From Bordetella genomosp. 12 (GTDB lineage: Bacteria > Pseudomonadota > Gammaproteobacteria > Burkholderiales > Burkholderiaceae_B), in assembly GCF_002261355.1 (NCBI RefSeq), contig NZ_NEVU01000003.1:496001-560000 (forward strand): a stretch of DNA of 64,000 nt, written 5' to 3'. Shown here in pieces: positions 43,270-54,378 of this stretch (its first letter is position 1; every line of letters begins with the position of its first letter). Under the pieces are notes generated by a model. It was not told the origin of the DNA, did not search any database, and was given only the letters and a program-made list of their open reading frames with translations. The translations under genes and the position numbers were made by a program.

Positions 43270-43335
43270 CGCCCACGCGGCGGCGCGATCTAGTATCCTT
43301 GCCCCGCCTGCCATCCCGTCCTAAAGAGATTCGCC

Positions 43336-44139
43336 ATGTCTGTCCTGCAAGTTGGAATCGCCGGATTCGGCGCCATCGGCCAAGCCGTCGCCCATGCCCT
43401 GGACCAAGGGCTGCCCGGCCTGAGGCTTGCGGCCATCGCGGTGCGCCAGCCCGAGCGGTACGCAGACCGGCATTGGCAATCGGATAAACCGGCTTTCACC
43501 GACCTGGCCGGGCTGGCCACTCGCTGCGACATCGTGGTCGAAGCCGCGCCGGCGGCCGTCTTTCGTGAACTGGCCGAACCCGTGCTGCGGGCCGGCAAGA
43601 AGCTCATGGTGCTCAGCTCCGGGGCCTTGCTGCGCAACGAAGATCTGATCGACACGGCCCGGCAGCACGGCGGCCAGATCATTATCCCTTCGGGCGCCAT
43701 TCTCGGGCTGGATGCCTTGACCGCCGCGGCCGAAGGCCAGATCCACTCGGTCACCATGATCACGCGCAAGCCGCCGCTCGGCCTGGCCGGCGCGCCGTAT
43801 CTGCAGACCCATGGCATCGACGTCAGCCGCATCACCGAGCCCACCCTGGTGTTTCGAGGTTCGCCGCGCGACGCGGCCATCGGTTTCCCGGCCAATCTGA
43901 ATGTGGCCGTCAGCGTCTCCCTGGCCGGCATCGGCGCGGACCGCAGCACGCTGGAGATCTGGGCCGACCCGAGCGTCACGCGCAATGTCCATCGTGTCGA
44001 AGTGGATTCCGACTCGGCCAGCTTCTCGATGGAAATCCAGAACATCCCCTCCGAAAACCCCAAAACCGGCAAGATCACGGCCCAGAGCGTGGTGGCAGCC
44101 TTGCGCAAACTCACAGCCCCTTTGCGCGTGGGCACGTGA
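43336..44139 (+). CDS. nadX: L-aspartate dehydrogenase
   Basis: Converts aspartate to iminoaspartate with NAD(P), feeding NAD synthesis or aspartate breakdown. The 267-residue length fits. The N-terminal Rossmann motif is GIAGFGAIG, the middle has VEAAPAAVF and VLSSGALL, and FPANLNVAVSVSLAGIG with a C-terminal SENPKTGKITA completes the DUF108/AspDH signature. Which role applies cannot be told because no nadA or nadC is in the window. Confidence 0.92.
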   Translation: MSVLQVGIAGFGAIGQAVAHALDQGLPGLRLAAIAVRQPERYADRHWQSDKPAFTDLAGLATRCDIVVEAAPAAVFRELAEPVLRAGKKLMVLSSGALLRNEDLIDTARQHGGQIIIPSGAILGLDALTAAAEGQIHSVTMITRKPPLGLAGAPYLQTHGIDVSRITEPTLVFRGSPRDAAIGFPANLNVAVSVSLAGIGADRSTLEIWADPSVTRNVHRVEVDSDSASFSMEIQNIPSENPKTGKITAQSVVAALRKLTAPLRVGT

Positions 44140-44277
44140 AAAATGGCTTGTCGATAATCCAGCCGCTGCAAAATCGGATACGCTTTCGCGCTCGCGGATC
44201 CGACACCGGATTCCTGTATTCCGGATCTCCCTTTTGATTATGTCGCACCTGTCTGACCTGCCTCGCGGAGGCTTTTA

Positions 44278-46356
44278 ATGCTTGTCGGAAACTACGACCC
44301 CACCCTGGTGCTGATATCGCTTGGGGTCGCCATCCTGGCCTCCTATACGGCGCTGGGGATGGCCAGCCGGGTCAGCTCGACCGAGGGGCTGGCAGCACGC
44401 TTCTGGTTGTTGGGCGGCGCCTGCGCCATGGGCCTGGGCGTCTGGTCCATGCACTTCATCGGCATGCTCGCGTTCAGTCTGCCCATCGCCCTGGGCTATG
44501 ACCTGGCCCTCACCGGGCTGTCCTTGCTCATTGCGATCTGCAGCTCCGCGTTTGCCCTGTGGGTCGTCACCCGCAGCAAGCTGCCGCGCTTGCGCCTGGC
44601 GGGCGCGGCGCTGCTCATGGGCTGCGGCATCGCCGCCATGCACTACGTGGGCATGGAAGCGATGCGCATGTATCCCGCCATCGAGTACTCGCCCTGGCTG
44701 TTCGTCCTGTCGGTGGTGGTCGCCATCCTGGCGTCGGGCGCCGCGCTCTGGATCACCCACCGCCTGCGCCACAATCGTCCAGGTGCCCCGGCCTACCGCA
44801 TTTTCGCGGCCGTCGTCATGGGCCTGGCCATCGTCGGCATGCATTACACCGGCATGGCCGCCGCGCGATTCGCCGAAAACAGCGTCTGCATGGCCGTGCT
44901 GCATGGCATCACCGCGGGCTGGCTGGCCGCCAGCGTGACAGCCGTCACGCTCAGCGTGATGGGTATCGCGCTCGTGGTGGCCGTGCTGGACACCCGCCTG
45001 GAAGCACGGACCTCGGCCCTGGCCAGCTCGCTGGCGCAGGCCAACGAAGAACTGCTGCACCTCGCGTTGCACGATGCGCTGACCCAGTTGCCCAACCGCG
45101 CCCTGCTCGATGAGCGCCTGGTTCAGGCCATTGCGCGCGCCAAGGCGGCCCGCGGCCACCTGGCGGTGCTCTTCATCGATCTGGATGGTTTCAAGGCCGT
45201 CAATGACGCCTATGGCCACCAAAGCGGTGACACCCTGTTGCGCCAACTGGCGCGCCGCATCGAGGGCGAGGTGCTGCGTCCGGGGGATCTCGTCGCGCGC
45301 CTGGGAGGCGACGAGTTCATCGTCGTGGCCGACATGATCGAGCCCACCGATGCCGCCAACCTCGCCGAAAAGCTCATCGAAGTCTTGTCGCGCGAGGCCG
45401 TCGTCGATGGCAACACCCTGTCCGTGACCGCCAGCGTGGGCATCTCCATCTACCCGGCCGACGGGGAAGACGGCCGAACCCTGCTCACGCACGCCGACGC
45501 CGCCATGTATCACGCCAAACGGCTGGGCCGCGATCCGCGCTACAGCTATTTCGAACCGGCCATGAACGAGAACGCCCGCGAGCAGTTGCAGCTGCTGCAG
45601 GATCTGCGCCAGGCGCAGGCGCGCGGCGAGCTGGTGCTGTACTACCAACCCAAGTTCGTGGCCCCGTCGGGCCCGGTCGTGGGGGCCGAGGCCCTGCTGC
45701 GCTGGAATCACCCCAAGCGCGGCCTGATTTCTCCGGTCGAGTTCATCCCCATCGCTGAACGCACCGGGCTGATCTTCGCGATCGGGGAGTGGGTCCTGGA
45801 CGAAGCCTGCCGCCAGATGCGTATCTGGCGTGACCTGGGGCACAGGAACTGGACCGTGGCGGTCAATCTATCTGCCATGCAGTTTTCCCAGGCTGGTCTG
45901 GTCGACACCATCCGGGACACCCTGGCGCGGCATCTGCTGCCAGCCACTTGCCTGGCCATCGAAATCACCGAAACGACCGCCATGCGCGACGCCGAAGCCA
46001 GCCTGACCGTGCTGCGCGAACTGGCCGATCTGGGCGTGGCGATTTCGATCGATGATTTCGGCACCGGCTACTCGAGCCTGCTCCACCTGAAGCGGCTGCC
46101 GGCCAGCGAGCTGAAGATCGACCGGGGCTTTATCAGCCAGCTCGAACACGACCAGGAAGATGCCGCCATCGTCTCGGCCATCATCGCCCTGGGCCAGCGC
46201 CTGAATCTCAAGATCGTCGCCGAAGGCGTCGAGACCGCGGCTCAGCAACGTTTCCTGACCGAACTGGGATGCGACTCGCTGCAGGGATTCTTGCTGGGCA
46301 AGCCGCTGCCGCCGCAGGATTTTCTCAAGGCAGACTTCGCTCGCAATCAGGATTGA
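44278..46356 (+). CDS. MHYT-GGDEF-EAL membrane protein for cyclic di-GMP turnover
   Basis: A 692-residue protein. Seven N-terminal membrane helices carry the MHYT sensor repeats (MHFIGM at 59, MHYVGM at 121, MHYTGM at 188), thought to bind a diatomic gas or copper. Then comes a GGDEF domain with intact GGDEF (343-347) and an inhibitory I-site RPGD (334-337). The EAL domain has intact EALLRW (471-476), DDFGTGYSSL and KIVAEGVET. Both catalytic sites look functional, so it may be bifunctional. Its output is not predictable. It is monocistronic. Confidence 0.95.
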   Translation: MLVGNYDPTLVLISLGVAILASYTALGMASRVSSTEGLAARFWLLGGACAMGLGVWSMHFIGMLAFSLPIALGYDLALTGLSLLIAICSSAFALWVVTRSKLPRLRLAGAALLMGCGIAAMHYVGMEAMRMYPAIEYSPWLFVLSVVVAILASGAALWITHRLRHNRPGAPAYRIFAAVVMGLAIVGMHYTGMAAARFAENSVCMAVLHGITAGWLAASVTAVTLSVMGIALVVAVLDTRLEARTSALASSLAQANEELLHLALHDALTQLPNRALLDERLVQAIARAKAARGHLAVLFIDLDGFKAVNDAYGHQSGDTLLRQLARRIEGEVLRPGDLVARLGGDEFIVVADMIEPTDAANLAEKLIEVLSREAVVDGNTLSVTASVGISIYPADGEDGRTLLTHADAAMYHAKRLGRDPRYSYFEPAMNENAREQLQLLQDLRQAQARGELVLYYQPKFVAPSGPVVGAEALLRWNHPKRGLISPVEFIPIAERTGLIFAIGEWVLDEACRQMRIWRDLGHRNWTVAVNLSAMQFSQAGLVDTIRDTLARHLLPATCLAIEITETTAMRDAEASLTVLRELADLGVAISIDDFGTGYSSLLHLKRLPASELKIDRGFISQLEHDQEDAAIVSAIIALGQRLNLKIVAEGVETAAQQRFLTELGCDSLQGFLLGKPLPPQDFLKADFARNQD

Positions 46357-46457
46357 CCCGCACGCGGCTTGCCAGGCAAGCCGCGTATCCGCTACAACCA
46401 CAGCGTTGATGCCGGGATACGCCCCACCCCTTCCTCCCGGCCCTCGGAGACAGAGTC

Positions 46458-47579
46458 ATGCGCCTTCGGCCGAATGTTGACTTTCAGCAAGTGCTTTCCC
46501 GCAGTCTGCTCGATCTCTTCATCCGGATCAGCCTCATCGGCGGCCTGGTCTACTGGTGCTACCGCGTCGCCGAACCTTTCATCGGCCTGCTGCTGTGGTC
46601 CATCATCCTGGCCATCACGCTGGCCCCCCTGCATCACCGGATCACGCGCTGGCTGGGCGGGCGGCCCAAATCCGCCTCGCTGCTGTTGGTCATTCTGACC
46701 CTGCTGGCTTTTATGATCCCCGGCGCGCTGCTGGCCAGCTCGCTGGCAGAAAGCCTGCGCAAGCTGTTTCATCAGGCCGAAGGGCAGCCCACGCTGCGCA
46801 TCCCGGATCCGCCCAGCTTCATCTCCAACGTGCCCCTCATCGGCGACCGGCTGCATGACGCCTGGATGCTGGCCACGCAAAACGTCGAAGCCGCGCTCAA
46901 GCCGCTGCAACCGGTGCTGACCGACGCGGCCAAATGGCTGCTCAATAGTGTCACCACCGCCGGCATGGAATTCCTGGTGTTTCTGGCCGCCGTGGCCATC
47001 GCCGGGCTGGTGCTCGTCTATGACAAACACAGCAAGCGCATGGCCGACGATATCGCCGGGCGCATCGCCGGTGCGCAACGCGGCCATGAACTGGTCCAAC
47101 TCATCGTGACCACCATCCGCGCCGTGGCGCAGGGGGTGATCGGCGTGGCGCTGATCCAGGCCGCGCTCAGCGGCCTGGGCATGCTGGTCGCAGGGGTGCC
47201 GGGCGCGGGCATCTGGGCCATCGTGGCCCTGGCGGTGTGCATCGTGCAACTACCGATTTTCATTGTGCTGCTGCCCGCCACCATCTATGTCTTCATGACC
47301 AACAGCACCACCATGGGTGTGGCGTTCGCCATCTGGAGCGTACTCGTCAGCCTGGTGGACAACATCCTCAAGCCGCTGATGCTGGCGCGCGGGATCAGCA
47401 TCCCGCTGCCCATCATCCTGATCGGCGCGCTCGGCGGCGTGGTCGCCGCCGGCATCGTCGGCCTGTTTCTCGGGCCGGTCGGCTTTGCCCTGGGTTATGT
47501 CCTGTTCATGCAGTGGGTGCGCGATCCGCTCGTGACCGCCACCCCCGAGATCACGTCTTCAGACGATAGCCCGTCTTGA
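46458..47579 (+). CDS. AI-2E family permease (PerM/YdiK-like)
   Basis: A 373-residue inner-membrane protein of the AI-2E transporter superfamily: two N-terminal helices, a loop region (about 85-165), then five or six helices with the conserved block [20 protein letters not shown]. Members export autoinducer-2 or exchange ions; the role here is open. Its 3' end overlaps the convergent ABC permease gene by 29 bases. Confidence 0.87.
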   Translation: MRLRPNVDFQQVLSRSLLDLFIRISLIGGLVYWCYRVAEPFIGLLLWSIILAITLAPLHHRITRWLGGRPKSASLLLVILTLLAFMIPGALLASSLAESLRKLFHQAEGQPTLRIPDPPSFISNVPLIGDRLHDAWMLATQNVEAALKPLQPVLTDAAKWLLNSVTTAGMEFLVFLAAVAIAGLVLVYDKHSKRMADDIAGRIAGAQRGHELVQLIVTTIRAVAQGVIGVALIQAALSGLGMLVAGVPGAGIWAIVALAVCIVQLPIFIVLLPATIYVFMTNSTTMGVAFAIWSVLVSLVDNILKPLMLARGISIPLPIILIGALGGVVAAGIVGLFLGPVGFALGYVLFMQWVRDPLVTATPEITSSDDSPS

Positions 47580-48312
47580 AGATCCAGCGCACCGTCAGCA
47601 GGCAGATGGCAAGAAAGAGCAGCGTCATACCGATGCTCACGCCCAGATTGACGTCTGCCACGCCGAAGAAACTCCAGCGAAACCCGCTGACCAGATAGAC
47701 CACCGGATTGAACATCGTCACCGTCTGCCAGAAGGGCGGCAGCATGTGGATGGAGTAGAAGGTGCCGCCCAGGAAGGTCAGCGGCGTGATGATCATCAAG
47801 GGGATGATCTGCAATTTCTCGAAGCCGTCGGCCCACACGCCGATGATGAAACCGAACAGGCTGAAGGTCACCGCCGTGAACACCAGGAAGACCACCATCC
47901 ACACCGGATGCTGGACTTCATAGGCCACAAACAGCCTGGCGGTGATCAGCATGATCAAGCCGAGCAGAATGGATTTGCTGGCCGCCGCCCCCACATAGCC
48001 GATGACGATCTCCACATAGGAGATCGGCGCGGAGTGAATCTCATAGATCGTGCCCGAAAACCGCGGCATGTAGATGCCGAAAGACGCGTTGGCCACGCTC
48101 TGAGTGAGCAGCGACAGCATGATCATGCCGGGCACGATGAAAGCGCCGTAGCTCACTCCGTCGATCTCGACCATATGCGAGCCGATGGCCGAACCGAAGA
48201 TCACGAAATACAAGGAGGTGGAGATCACCGGCGAGGCCACGCTTTGCATGAGCGTGCGCCAGGCGCGGGCCATTTCAAACAGATAGATGGCGCGAACTGC
48301 GTACCAATTCAT
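47551..48312 (-). CDS. ABC-2 type transporter permease
   Basis: A 253-residue membrane protein with six helices and an ABC-2 layout. The segment [20 protein letters not shown] near residue 185 is a family signature of NodJ/DrrB-like exporters. Its ATG overlaps the stop of the ATPase gene (ATGA), so the two form one exporter. The substrate is unknown. Confidence 0.9.
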   Translation of the reverse strand: MNWYAVRAIYLFEMARAWRTLMQSVASPVISTSLYFVIFGSAIGSHMVEIDGVSYGAFIVPGMIMLSLLTQSVANASFGIYMPRFSGTIYEIHSAPISYVEIVIGYVGAAASKSILLGLIMLITARLFVAYEVQHPVWMVVFLVFTAVTFSLFGFIIGVWADGFEKLQIIPLMIITPLTFLGGTFYSIHMLPPFWQTVTMFNPVVYLVSGFRWSFFGVADVNLGVSIGMTLLFLAICLLTVRWIFKTGYRLKT

Positions 48313-49241
48313 GATTGTGCACTCACCAGACTGACAAAGATTTCCTCCAGGCTGCTCTCGGAGGATTGCAGATCGTTAAAACCGATGCTGAGCGCATCGA
48401 GCTCACGCAACAAGGGCTGCACCGGATTGATCTCGCCCTGGCTGTCGTAGGTATAGACCAGCACCCTGCCCTCGTCGCTAAGCGCCAGGTCGTAGCGCGC
48501 CAACGCGGGTGGCACGGCAGCCAGCGGCGCCGTCAAGGCAAACACCAACTGCTTCTTGCCCAGCTTGCGCATCAGCGCGTGGGTCTGCTCGACCAGGATG
48601 ATCTCGCCCTTGCGGATCACGCCGACCCGGTCGGCCATCTCCTGCGCTTCTTCGATGTAATGCGTGGTGAGAATGATGGTCACGCCCTGCTCGCGCAAAC
48701 GCCGCACCATTTCCCACATGCCGCGCCGCAATTCGACGTCCACGCCGGCAGTGGGCTCGTCGAGAAACAAAATGCGCGGCTCGTGCGACAGGGCCTTGGC
48801 GATCATCACACGGCGCTTCATGCCGCCGGACAGCGCCATGATGCGGCTGTCTTTCTTATCCCAGAGCGACAGATCGCGCAGAATACGTTCGACCAACGCG
48901 GGATTGGCCGGTTTGCCGAACAGCCCGCGGCTGAAGCTCACGGTATTCCAGACCGTCTCGAAAGCGTCCGTGGTGAGCTCCTGCGGCACCAGGCCGATGG
49001 CTTGCCGCGCAGCACGATACTCGCGGACATTGTCATGCCCGTCGGCCAGCACCCGTCCGCTAGTGGCGTTGACGATGCCGCAGATGATGCTGATGAGCGT
49101 CGTTTTCCCCGCGCCATTGGGGCCCAGCAACGCGAAAATCTCACCCCGCTGAATGTCGAGATTGATGTTTTTCAGGGCCTGATGACCCGAGGCATAGACC
49201 TTGGAGAGGTCTTGTACAGAAATCACACTATCGCCGGACAC
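48309..49241 (-). CDS. ABC transporter ATP-binding protein
   Basis: An ATPase of about 310 residues with Walker [10 protein letters not shown], signature LSGGMKRR, Walker [13 protein letters not shown] and H-loop TTHYIEEA. The C-terminal extension (about 80 residues) is typical of CcmA/DrrA-type ATPases. I chose the GTG at 49241, preceded by GAGG; GTG 49247 and 49226 are alternatives. It is coupled to the permease downstream. Confidence 0.9.
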   Translation of the reverse strand: MSGDSVISVQDLSKVYASGHQALKNINLDIQRGEIFALLGPNGAGKTTLISIICGIVNATSGRVLADGHDNVREYRAARQAIGLVPQELTTDAFETVWNTVSFSRGLFGKPANPALVERILRDLSLWDKKDSRIMALSGGMKRRVMIAKALSHEPRILFLDEPTAGVDVELRRGMWEMVRRLREQGVTIILTTHYIEEAQEMADRVGVIRKGEIILVEQTHALMRKLGKKQLVFALTAPLAAVPPALARYDLALSDEGRVLVYTYDSQGEINPVQPLLRELDALSIGFNDLQSSESSLEEIFVSLVSAQS

Positions 49242-49374
49242 GGCCACCTCGCTTGTTATCCTGGCCGTTGGCGGGCCACACGCAACGATAACCCACTGGG
49301 CGCCGGCGCCCGGAGCGCAGGCGGCCAAAGACTGAAGTCGCGCTTGCCGGCCAATGGGACCACAAGCCAGGCAC

Positions 49375-49399
49375 AGGCGGGCCCGCCGGGGGCCCGCCT
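49375..49399. terminator. GC-rich hairpin after ohr
   Basis: Ten-base perfect arms AGGCGGGCCC and GGGCCCGCCT around GCCGG, six bases past the ohr stop. There is no T-tract, but the position suits the 3' end of the ohr transcript. Confidence 0.6.
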
Positions 49400-49404
49400 C
49401 ACGC

Positions 49405-49830
49405 TCAGGCCAGCGTCAACGTCACGTCGATATTGCCGCGCGTGGCGTTGGAATACGGGCAGACGATATGCGCCTTATCGATCAATTGCTGCGCGGTGCT
49501 GCGCTCCAGGCCGGGCAGCGCAATGGTCAGCGCCACCTCAATGCCAAAACCGTGGGGCAAGGGGCCGATACCCACCGCCGCCTGCACCGACAGATCGGCA
49601 GGCAGCGCGATATGTTCGCGGCCAGCGACGAACTTCATCGCGCCGATAAAGCAGGCGGCGTAGCCCGCGGCAAACAATTGCTCCGGATTGCTACCCTGGC
49701 CGCCTGCGCCGCCGAGTTCCTTGGGCGTGCTCAGCTGGATATCGAGGTGCTTGTCGGAAGACACGGCACGGCCGTCGCGGCCGCCCGTCGCCTGGGCCTG
49801 AGCACGGTAGAGAACTTTTTCGAGAGACAT
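49405..49830 (-). CDS. ohr: Organic hydroperoxide resistance protein Ohr
   Basis: Thiol peroxidase reducing organic hydroperoxides, an OsmC-fold protein. The 141-residue product has the two reactive cysteines in YAACF (Cys60) and [11 protein letters not shown] (Cys124), which place it with Ohr rather than OsmC. I chose the ATG at 49830 ([10 protein letters not shown]). A perfect palindrome (902-916) lies about 70 bases upstream and matches a site before ohrR. Confidence 0.94.
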   Translation of the reverse strand: MSLEKVLYRAQAQATGGRDGRAVSSDKHLDIQLSTPKELGGAGGQGSNPEQLFAAGYAACFIGAMKFVAGREHIALPADLSVQAAVGIGPLPHGFGIEVALTIALPGLERSTAQQLIDKAHIVCPYSNATRGNIDVTLTLA

Positions 49831-49901
49831 GGACGTTTCCTTAAGAGATTCGCGCCGCAGCGCGGGTGGGCGGACGACCGCCGGAATCAAACTAATTAGC
49901 T

Positions 49902-49916
49902 CACTATTAAATAGTG
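49902..49916. promoter_or_regulatory. Putative OhrR operator upstream of ohr
   Basis: The palindrome CACTAT-TAA-ATAGTG, followed by TGCGATAT. A near-copy (CACTAT-CAA-ATAGC...GCGATAT) precedes ohrR. The AT-rich site lies between ohr and ohrR, where an ohr promoter is expected. Confidence 0.65.
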
Positions 49917-49955
49917 TGCGATATACATGACGGCGCCTGCGCGATCAGGCGCTGC

Positions 49956-50411
49956 CTACTCCTGCATCAGCTCGGCACGCAAGCGTTCCAGCCGGGCTTT
50001 CAGCGCCAGCGCCTCGTCGGCCGAACAGGACAGCGCTTGCGCAATCCCTTTGGGCACCGCCAGGGCTTGGCTCTTCAAGGCCCGCCCCGCCTCGGTGAGG
50101 CTGATGATGACCTGCCGCTCATCATGCGCTCCCCGCTCACGGCGTAGCAGGCCTGCGCTTTCGAGGCGCTTGAGCAAGGGCGTCAGCGTGGCCGAATCGA
50201 GAAACAGCCGCTTGCCGATGTCCGAGAGCGTCAGCCCATCCTGCTCCCAAAGCACCATCATGACCAGATACTGCGAATAGGTCAGCCCCAGTTGCGCGAG
50301 CAGCTTGCGGTAAACCTTGTTCATGGCCAGCGTGGTCGAATGCAGGGCAAAACAGAGCTGGTCATCCAACAACAGGGAGGACGGAGCCGTGGGCGTCTTT
50401 GCGTGCGTCAT
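49956..50411 (-). CDS. ohrR: MarR-family organic hydroperoxide regulator OhrR
   Basis: A 151-residue winged-helix repressor. The reactive Cys lies in [10 protein letters not shown] (Cys20), with Tyr34 and Tyr45 and a second Cys at 129. This spacing matches the two-cysteine OhrR described in Xanthomonas (Cys22, Tyr36, Tyr47, Cys127), so peroxide sensing by disulfide formation is expected. The helix-turn-helix is [20 protein letters not shown]. It lies upstream of ohr on the same strand with its own operator. Confidence 0.93.
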   Translation of the reverse strand: MTHAKTPTAPSSLLLDDQLCFALHSTTLAMNKVYRKLLAQLGLTYSQYLVMMVLWEQDGLTLSDIGKRLFLDSATLTPLLKRLESAGLLRRERGAHDERQVIISLTEAGRALKSQALAVPKGIAQALSCSADEALALKARLERLRAELMQE

Positions 50412-50430
50412 GCAGGCATATTAGATCGTA

Positions 50431-50453
50431 CACTATCAAATAGCAAGCGATAT
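50431..50453. promoter_or_regulatory. Putative OhrR operator upstream of ohrR
   Basis: CACTATCAAATAGCAAGCGA and following TAT share the CACTAT[T/C]AAATAG and GCGATAT blocks with the site before ohr. It starts 20 bases upstream of the ohrR ATG, as expected for autorepression. Confidence 0.6.
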
Positions 50454-50487
50454 TGAAGGATCGAGGTGCGTCATGGGATGCGGGAGC

Positions 50488-50516
50488 AAAAAAAGAGGGG
50501 ACCCCTCGGTCCCCTA
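50488..50516 (-). terminator. Intrinsic terminator after aceA
   Basis: On the minus strand AGGGGACC and GGTCCCCT with a short loop are followed by CTTTTTTTG, about 50 bases past the aceA stop. Confidence 0.87.
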
Positions 50517-50567
50517 AAACACTCCACCCTACAAACAGGTATTACTGCATCCGAAATGCGTCGCGAC

Positions 50568-51884
<1,317 letters not shown>

Positions 51885-52206
51885 GGTGTCTCTCCGGTAA
51901 TGGGTTTGCGAAACAGAGGATTCAGGGTCTGTTTGTTTTGCCGCGAATCCATGCCACACAGTCTACGGAGATGCTGCGCAGCAGCGCAGCCTTCCACCAC
52001 CTTTCGATCGAGTTATTTTTTATATAATTATCAATGACTTACATTTCTTATTCCACATTGCAAAATGCGTTTTAACGCCGTGAAATCCGCTTTCGTTGCT
52101 GCGCAGCATGCGCTTTCACATGCCGCGATCCTGATTTCACGATATAAAAAAACGTTGGGTTCAAAGCCCTACAATGCAGGCATCGTTCGCTTCATTTCTT
52201 TCCTCC
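51885..52206. promoter_or_regulatory. 322-base aceA-queF divergent control region
   Basis: No gene is seen. An AT-rich core at 52012-52045 (TTTTTTATATAATTATC on the plus strand) likely holds the aceA promoter. The 12-base palindrome TGCTGCGCAGCA occurs twice, at 51972-51983 and 52097-52108, 125 bases apart, bracketing that core. TACAAT at 52170-52175 is a possible queF -10. Confidence 0.55.
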
Positions 52207-53049
52207 ATGCCGCTTACCGACGCGCCGCTGGGCCATAGCGTGGCCTACCCCTCCAAATATGATGCTTCGCTGCTGTTTCCCATCCCGCGGGCCGAGAATC
52301 GCGCGGCGCTGGGCCTGAACAGCCTGCCGGCGCTGCCTGGCACCGCGCTGCCTTTTCATGGCACCGACATCTGGAATGCCTATGAGCTTTCGTGGCTGGA
52401 TCCCAAGGGCAAGCCGCGCATTGCCATGGCGAGCTTTCGCGTCCCGGCCGACAGCCCCAATATCATTGAGTCCAAGTCCTTCAAGCTCTACTTGAACTCT
52501 TTCAACCAGACCCGCCTGGCCAACGCCCAGGCGCTGCGCGAGCGGCTCGAAACCGACCTGTCGGCGGCGGCTGGCGCGGCCATCGAGATGGACTTCATCC
52601 TGCCGCAGCGTTTCGACACGCTGCGCATCGTGGAGCTCGACGGCATCACGCTGGACAAGCTCGACGTGGACATCGACCGCTATGACCCGGCGCCCGAGCT
52701 GCTGCGTTGCGCCGCAGGCGAGATCGTCGAGGAAACGCTGGTCTCGCGGTTGCTGAAATCAAACTGCCCGGTGACCGGCCAGCCGGATTGGGGTTCGGTG
52801 CAGATTGCGTATCGCGGCAGGCCCATCGACCGGGCTGCCCTGCTCAAGTACATCATCTCGTTTCGCCAGCACGCAGAGTTTCACGAGCATTGTGTCGAAC
52901 GCATCTTCTGCGACCTGATGCGGGCCTGCCAGCCCGAGCAGCTTGCGGTCTACGCCCGCTACACCCGGCGCGGCGGGCTGGACATCAACCCCTGGCGTAG
53001 CAACGGCGCCGGCCCCGCCCCCGCCGACGTGCGTACCGCGCGCCAATGA
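52207..53049 (+). CDS. queF: NADPH-dependent 7-cyano-7-deazaguanine reductase
   Basis: Reduces preQ0 to preQ1 for queuosine synthesis, supplying Tgt. The 280-residue product is the long, two-lobed (YqfX-type) form. [16 protein letters not shown] is the QueF substrate motif, and the nucleophile Cys187 is in [14 protein letters not shown] with Asp194 nearby. The end CARYTRRGG-like [19 protein letters not shown] is conserved. I chose the ATG at 52207 rather than 52174, because a TACAAT overlaps the latter. Confidence 0.95.
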   Translation: MPLTDAPLGHSVAYPSKYDASLLFPIPRAENRAALGLNSLPALPGTALPFHGTDIWNAYELSWLDPKGKPRIAMASFRVPADSPNIIESKSFKLYLNSFNQTRLANAQALRERLETDLSAAAGAAIEMDFILPQRFDTLRIVELDGITLDKLDVDIDRYDPAPELLRCAAGEIVEETLVSRLLKSNCPVTGQPDWGSVQIAYRGRPIDRAALLKYIISFRQHAEFHEHCVERIFCDLMRACQPEQLAVYARYTRRGGLDINPWRSNGAGPAPADVRTARQ

Positions 53050-53079
53050 ATTCAGGCCCCTCGGGGCCTGAATTCATTG
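53044..53079. terminator. Perfect inverted repeat over the queF stop codon
   Basis: Seventeen-base perfect arms with a two-base centre; the left arm includes the queF TGA. There is no T-tract. It separates the convergent queF and MFS genes and can stop transcription or block 3' exonucleases for both. Confidence 0.65.
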
Positions 53080-53094
53080 CGGTGGGGCGACGCC

Positions 53095-54333
53095 TCAGGC
53101 GGTTTTGCGCGCCTGGATGGCGATCCACTGCGCCAGAATGGCGCCGATCGCAAACGCCAGGCCCGCGCCTATCCACGGCCCTTGCGCCAGACCGGCATCG
53201 AGCAACAGCCCGAAACCCAGGGGGCCCAGCGCCGAGCCGACATCCATGCCCGAGTACACCAGGCCATAGACCGAGCCAGTGGCGCCTTTGGGCGTCACCC
53301 GACGGATGAGCATGTCGCGCGAAGGGGCCGCCACGCCCGCGCAAAACCCGGCCACACCGACCACCAGGGCGGCTAGCGAGGCCGGCACCCAGCCCATGGC
53401 CAGCACCACCAGCGTCAGCCCCGCCATGAGCAAGGCCGCCGTCACGGTCCGTTCGGTGCGCGGCGTGGCAGACACCAGAAAGCCGCCAGCCGCCATGCCC
53501 AGTGCCGAGGCCAGCATATAGCCCGACAACGCGGAGCTGGCGGTCACCCGCGACAGGTCATACAACTGGCCCAACAGCGGGATGGTGTAGTTCTGCACCG
53601 AAGACAGCGCGATCGAGGTGAAGGCAAAGAACAGAAAAGCCCCCCAAAGCGCGGGCCGCGCCAGCAGCGCGGTCAGGGTCTGCCAGGCGCTGGGCTGCGG
53701 TGCCGCCGCGGTATCGGCATCGCGCGACGGGTTGGGCGCGCCCAACAGATCGCGGCCCAGCACCGTCAGCAGCAAAATGAACGCGATCAAGGCGGCCGCG
53801 GAAAACGCCGCCACGCGCCAGTTGGCCAGCAAGGTGATGGTCGTGATGAACACGGGCGTCAGGGCCCAGCCCAGATTGCCCGTGAGCCCATGAACCGAAA
53901 AAGCGTGGCCCAAACGCGCCGGACTCACCCGATGGTTGATGATGGAGTAATCGGCAGGATGGAAGATGGAATTGCCGACCCCGCCGATGGCGGCGGCCAG
54001 CATCAACATGCCGTAACCCGTGGATGCGCCGATCACGATGGCCGACAGCACGAAGCAGGACAGCCCGAACCAGAGCACGGGACGCGCGCCGATCCGGTCC
54101 ACGATGAATCCGGAAGAAGCCTGGCCCAGGCCGGACACGACGTAGAACACCGACACCAGCAGGCCCAGGCGGGCAAAGTCCAGACCGAACTCATTGCCCA
54201 GGGACACATAGAGCGACGGCAGCACCAACTGGAAAAAATGCGAGCTGGAATGCGCCACGCCGATCAGCAAAATGATCTGCCAGTCGCGGCGGCGCAAGTC
54301 GGGGGAATCGGATACTGCGGTAGCGGTGTTCAT
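53095..54333 (-). CDS. MFS transporter, fosmidomycin-resistance-like
   Basis: A 412-residue major facilitator with twelve membrane segments. The N-terminal stretch VAHSSSHFFQLVLPSLY and GVGNSIFHPADYSIIN resemble the Fsr/fosmidomycin-efflux branch and related exporters. The substrate is not identifiable. It is convergent with queF, with a perfect inverted repeat between their ends, and is preceded by three hairpins in its leader. Confidence 0.85.
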   Translation of the reverse strand: MNTATAVSDSPDLRRRDWQIILLIGVAHSSSHFFQLVLPSLYVSLGNEFGLDFARLGLLVSVFYVVSGLGQASSGFIVDRIGARPVLWFGLSCFVLSAIVIGASTGYGMLMLAAAIGGVGNSIFHPADYSIINHRVSPARLGHAFSVHGLTGNLGWALTPVFITTITLLANWRVAAFSAAALIAFILLLTVLGRDLLGAPNPSRDADTAAAPQPSAWQTLTALLARPALWGAFLFFAFTSIALSSVQNYTIPLLGQLYDLSRVTASSALSGYMLASALGMAAGGFLVSATPRTERTVTAALLMAGLTLVVLAMGWVPASLAALVVGVAGFCAGVAAPSRDMLIRRVTPKGATGSVYGLVYSGMDVGSALGPLGFGLLLDAGLAQGPWIGAGLAFAIGAILAQWIAIQARKTA

Positions 54334-54378
54334 GCGGAAGCAGAGCCAGCAAGGGCCCCTCGAAAAAGTCTCCGGTCT

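Noticed and set aside
52141-52206. PreQ1 riboswitch before queF
   Set aside because: GGG-TTCAAAG-CCC can form a small hairpin, but the A-rich tail and the conserved pattern of preQ1 aptamers are missing and the A-run lies upstream instead.
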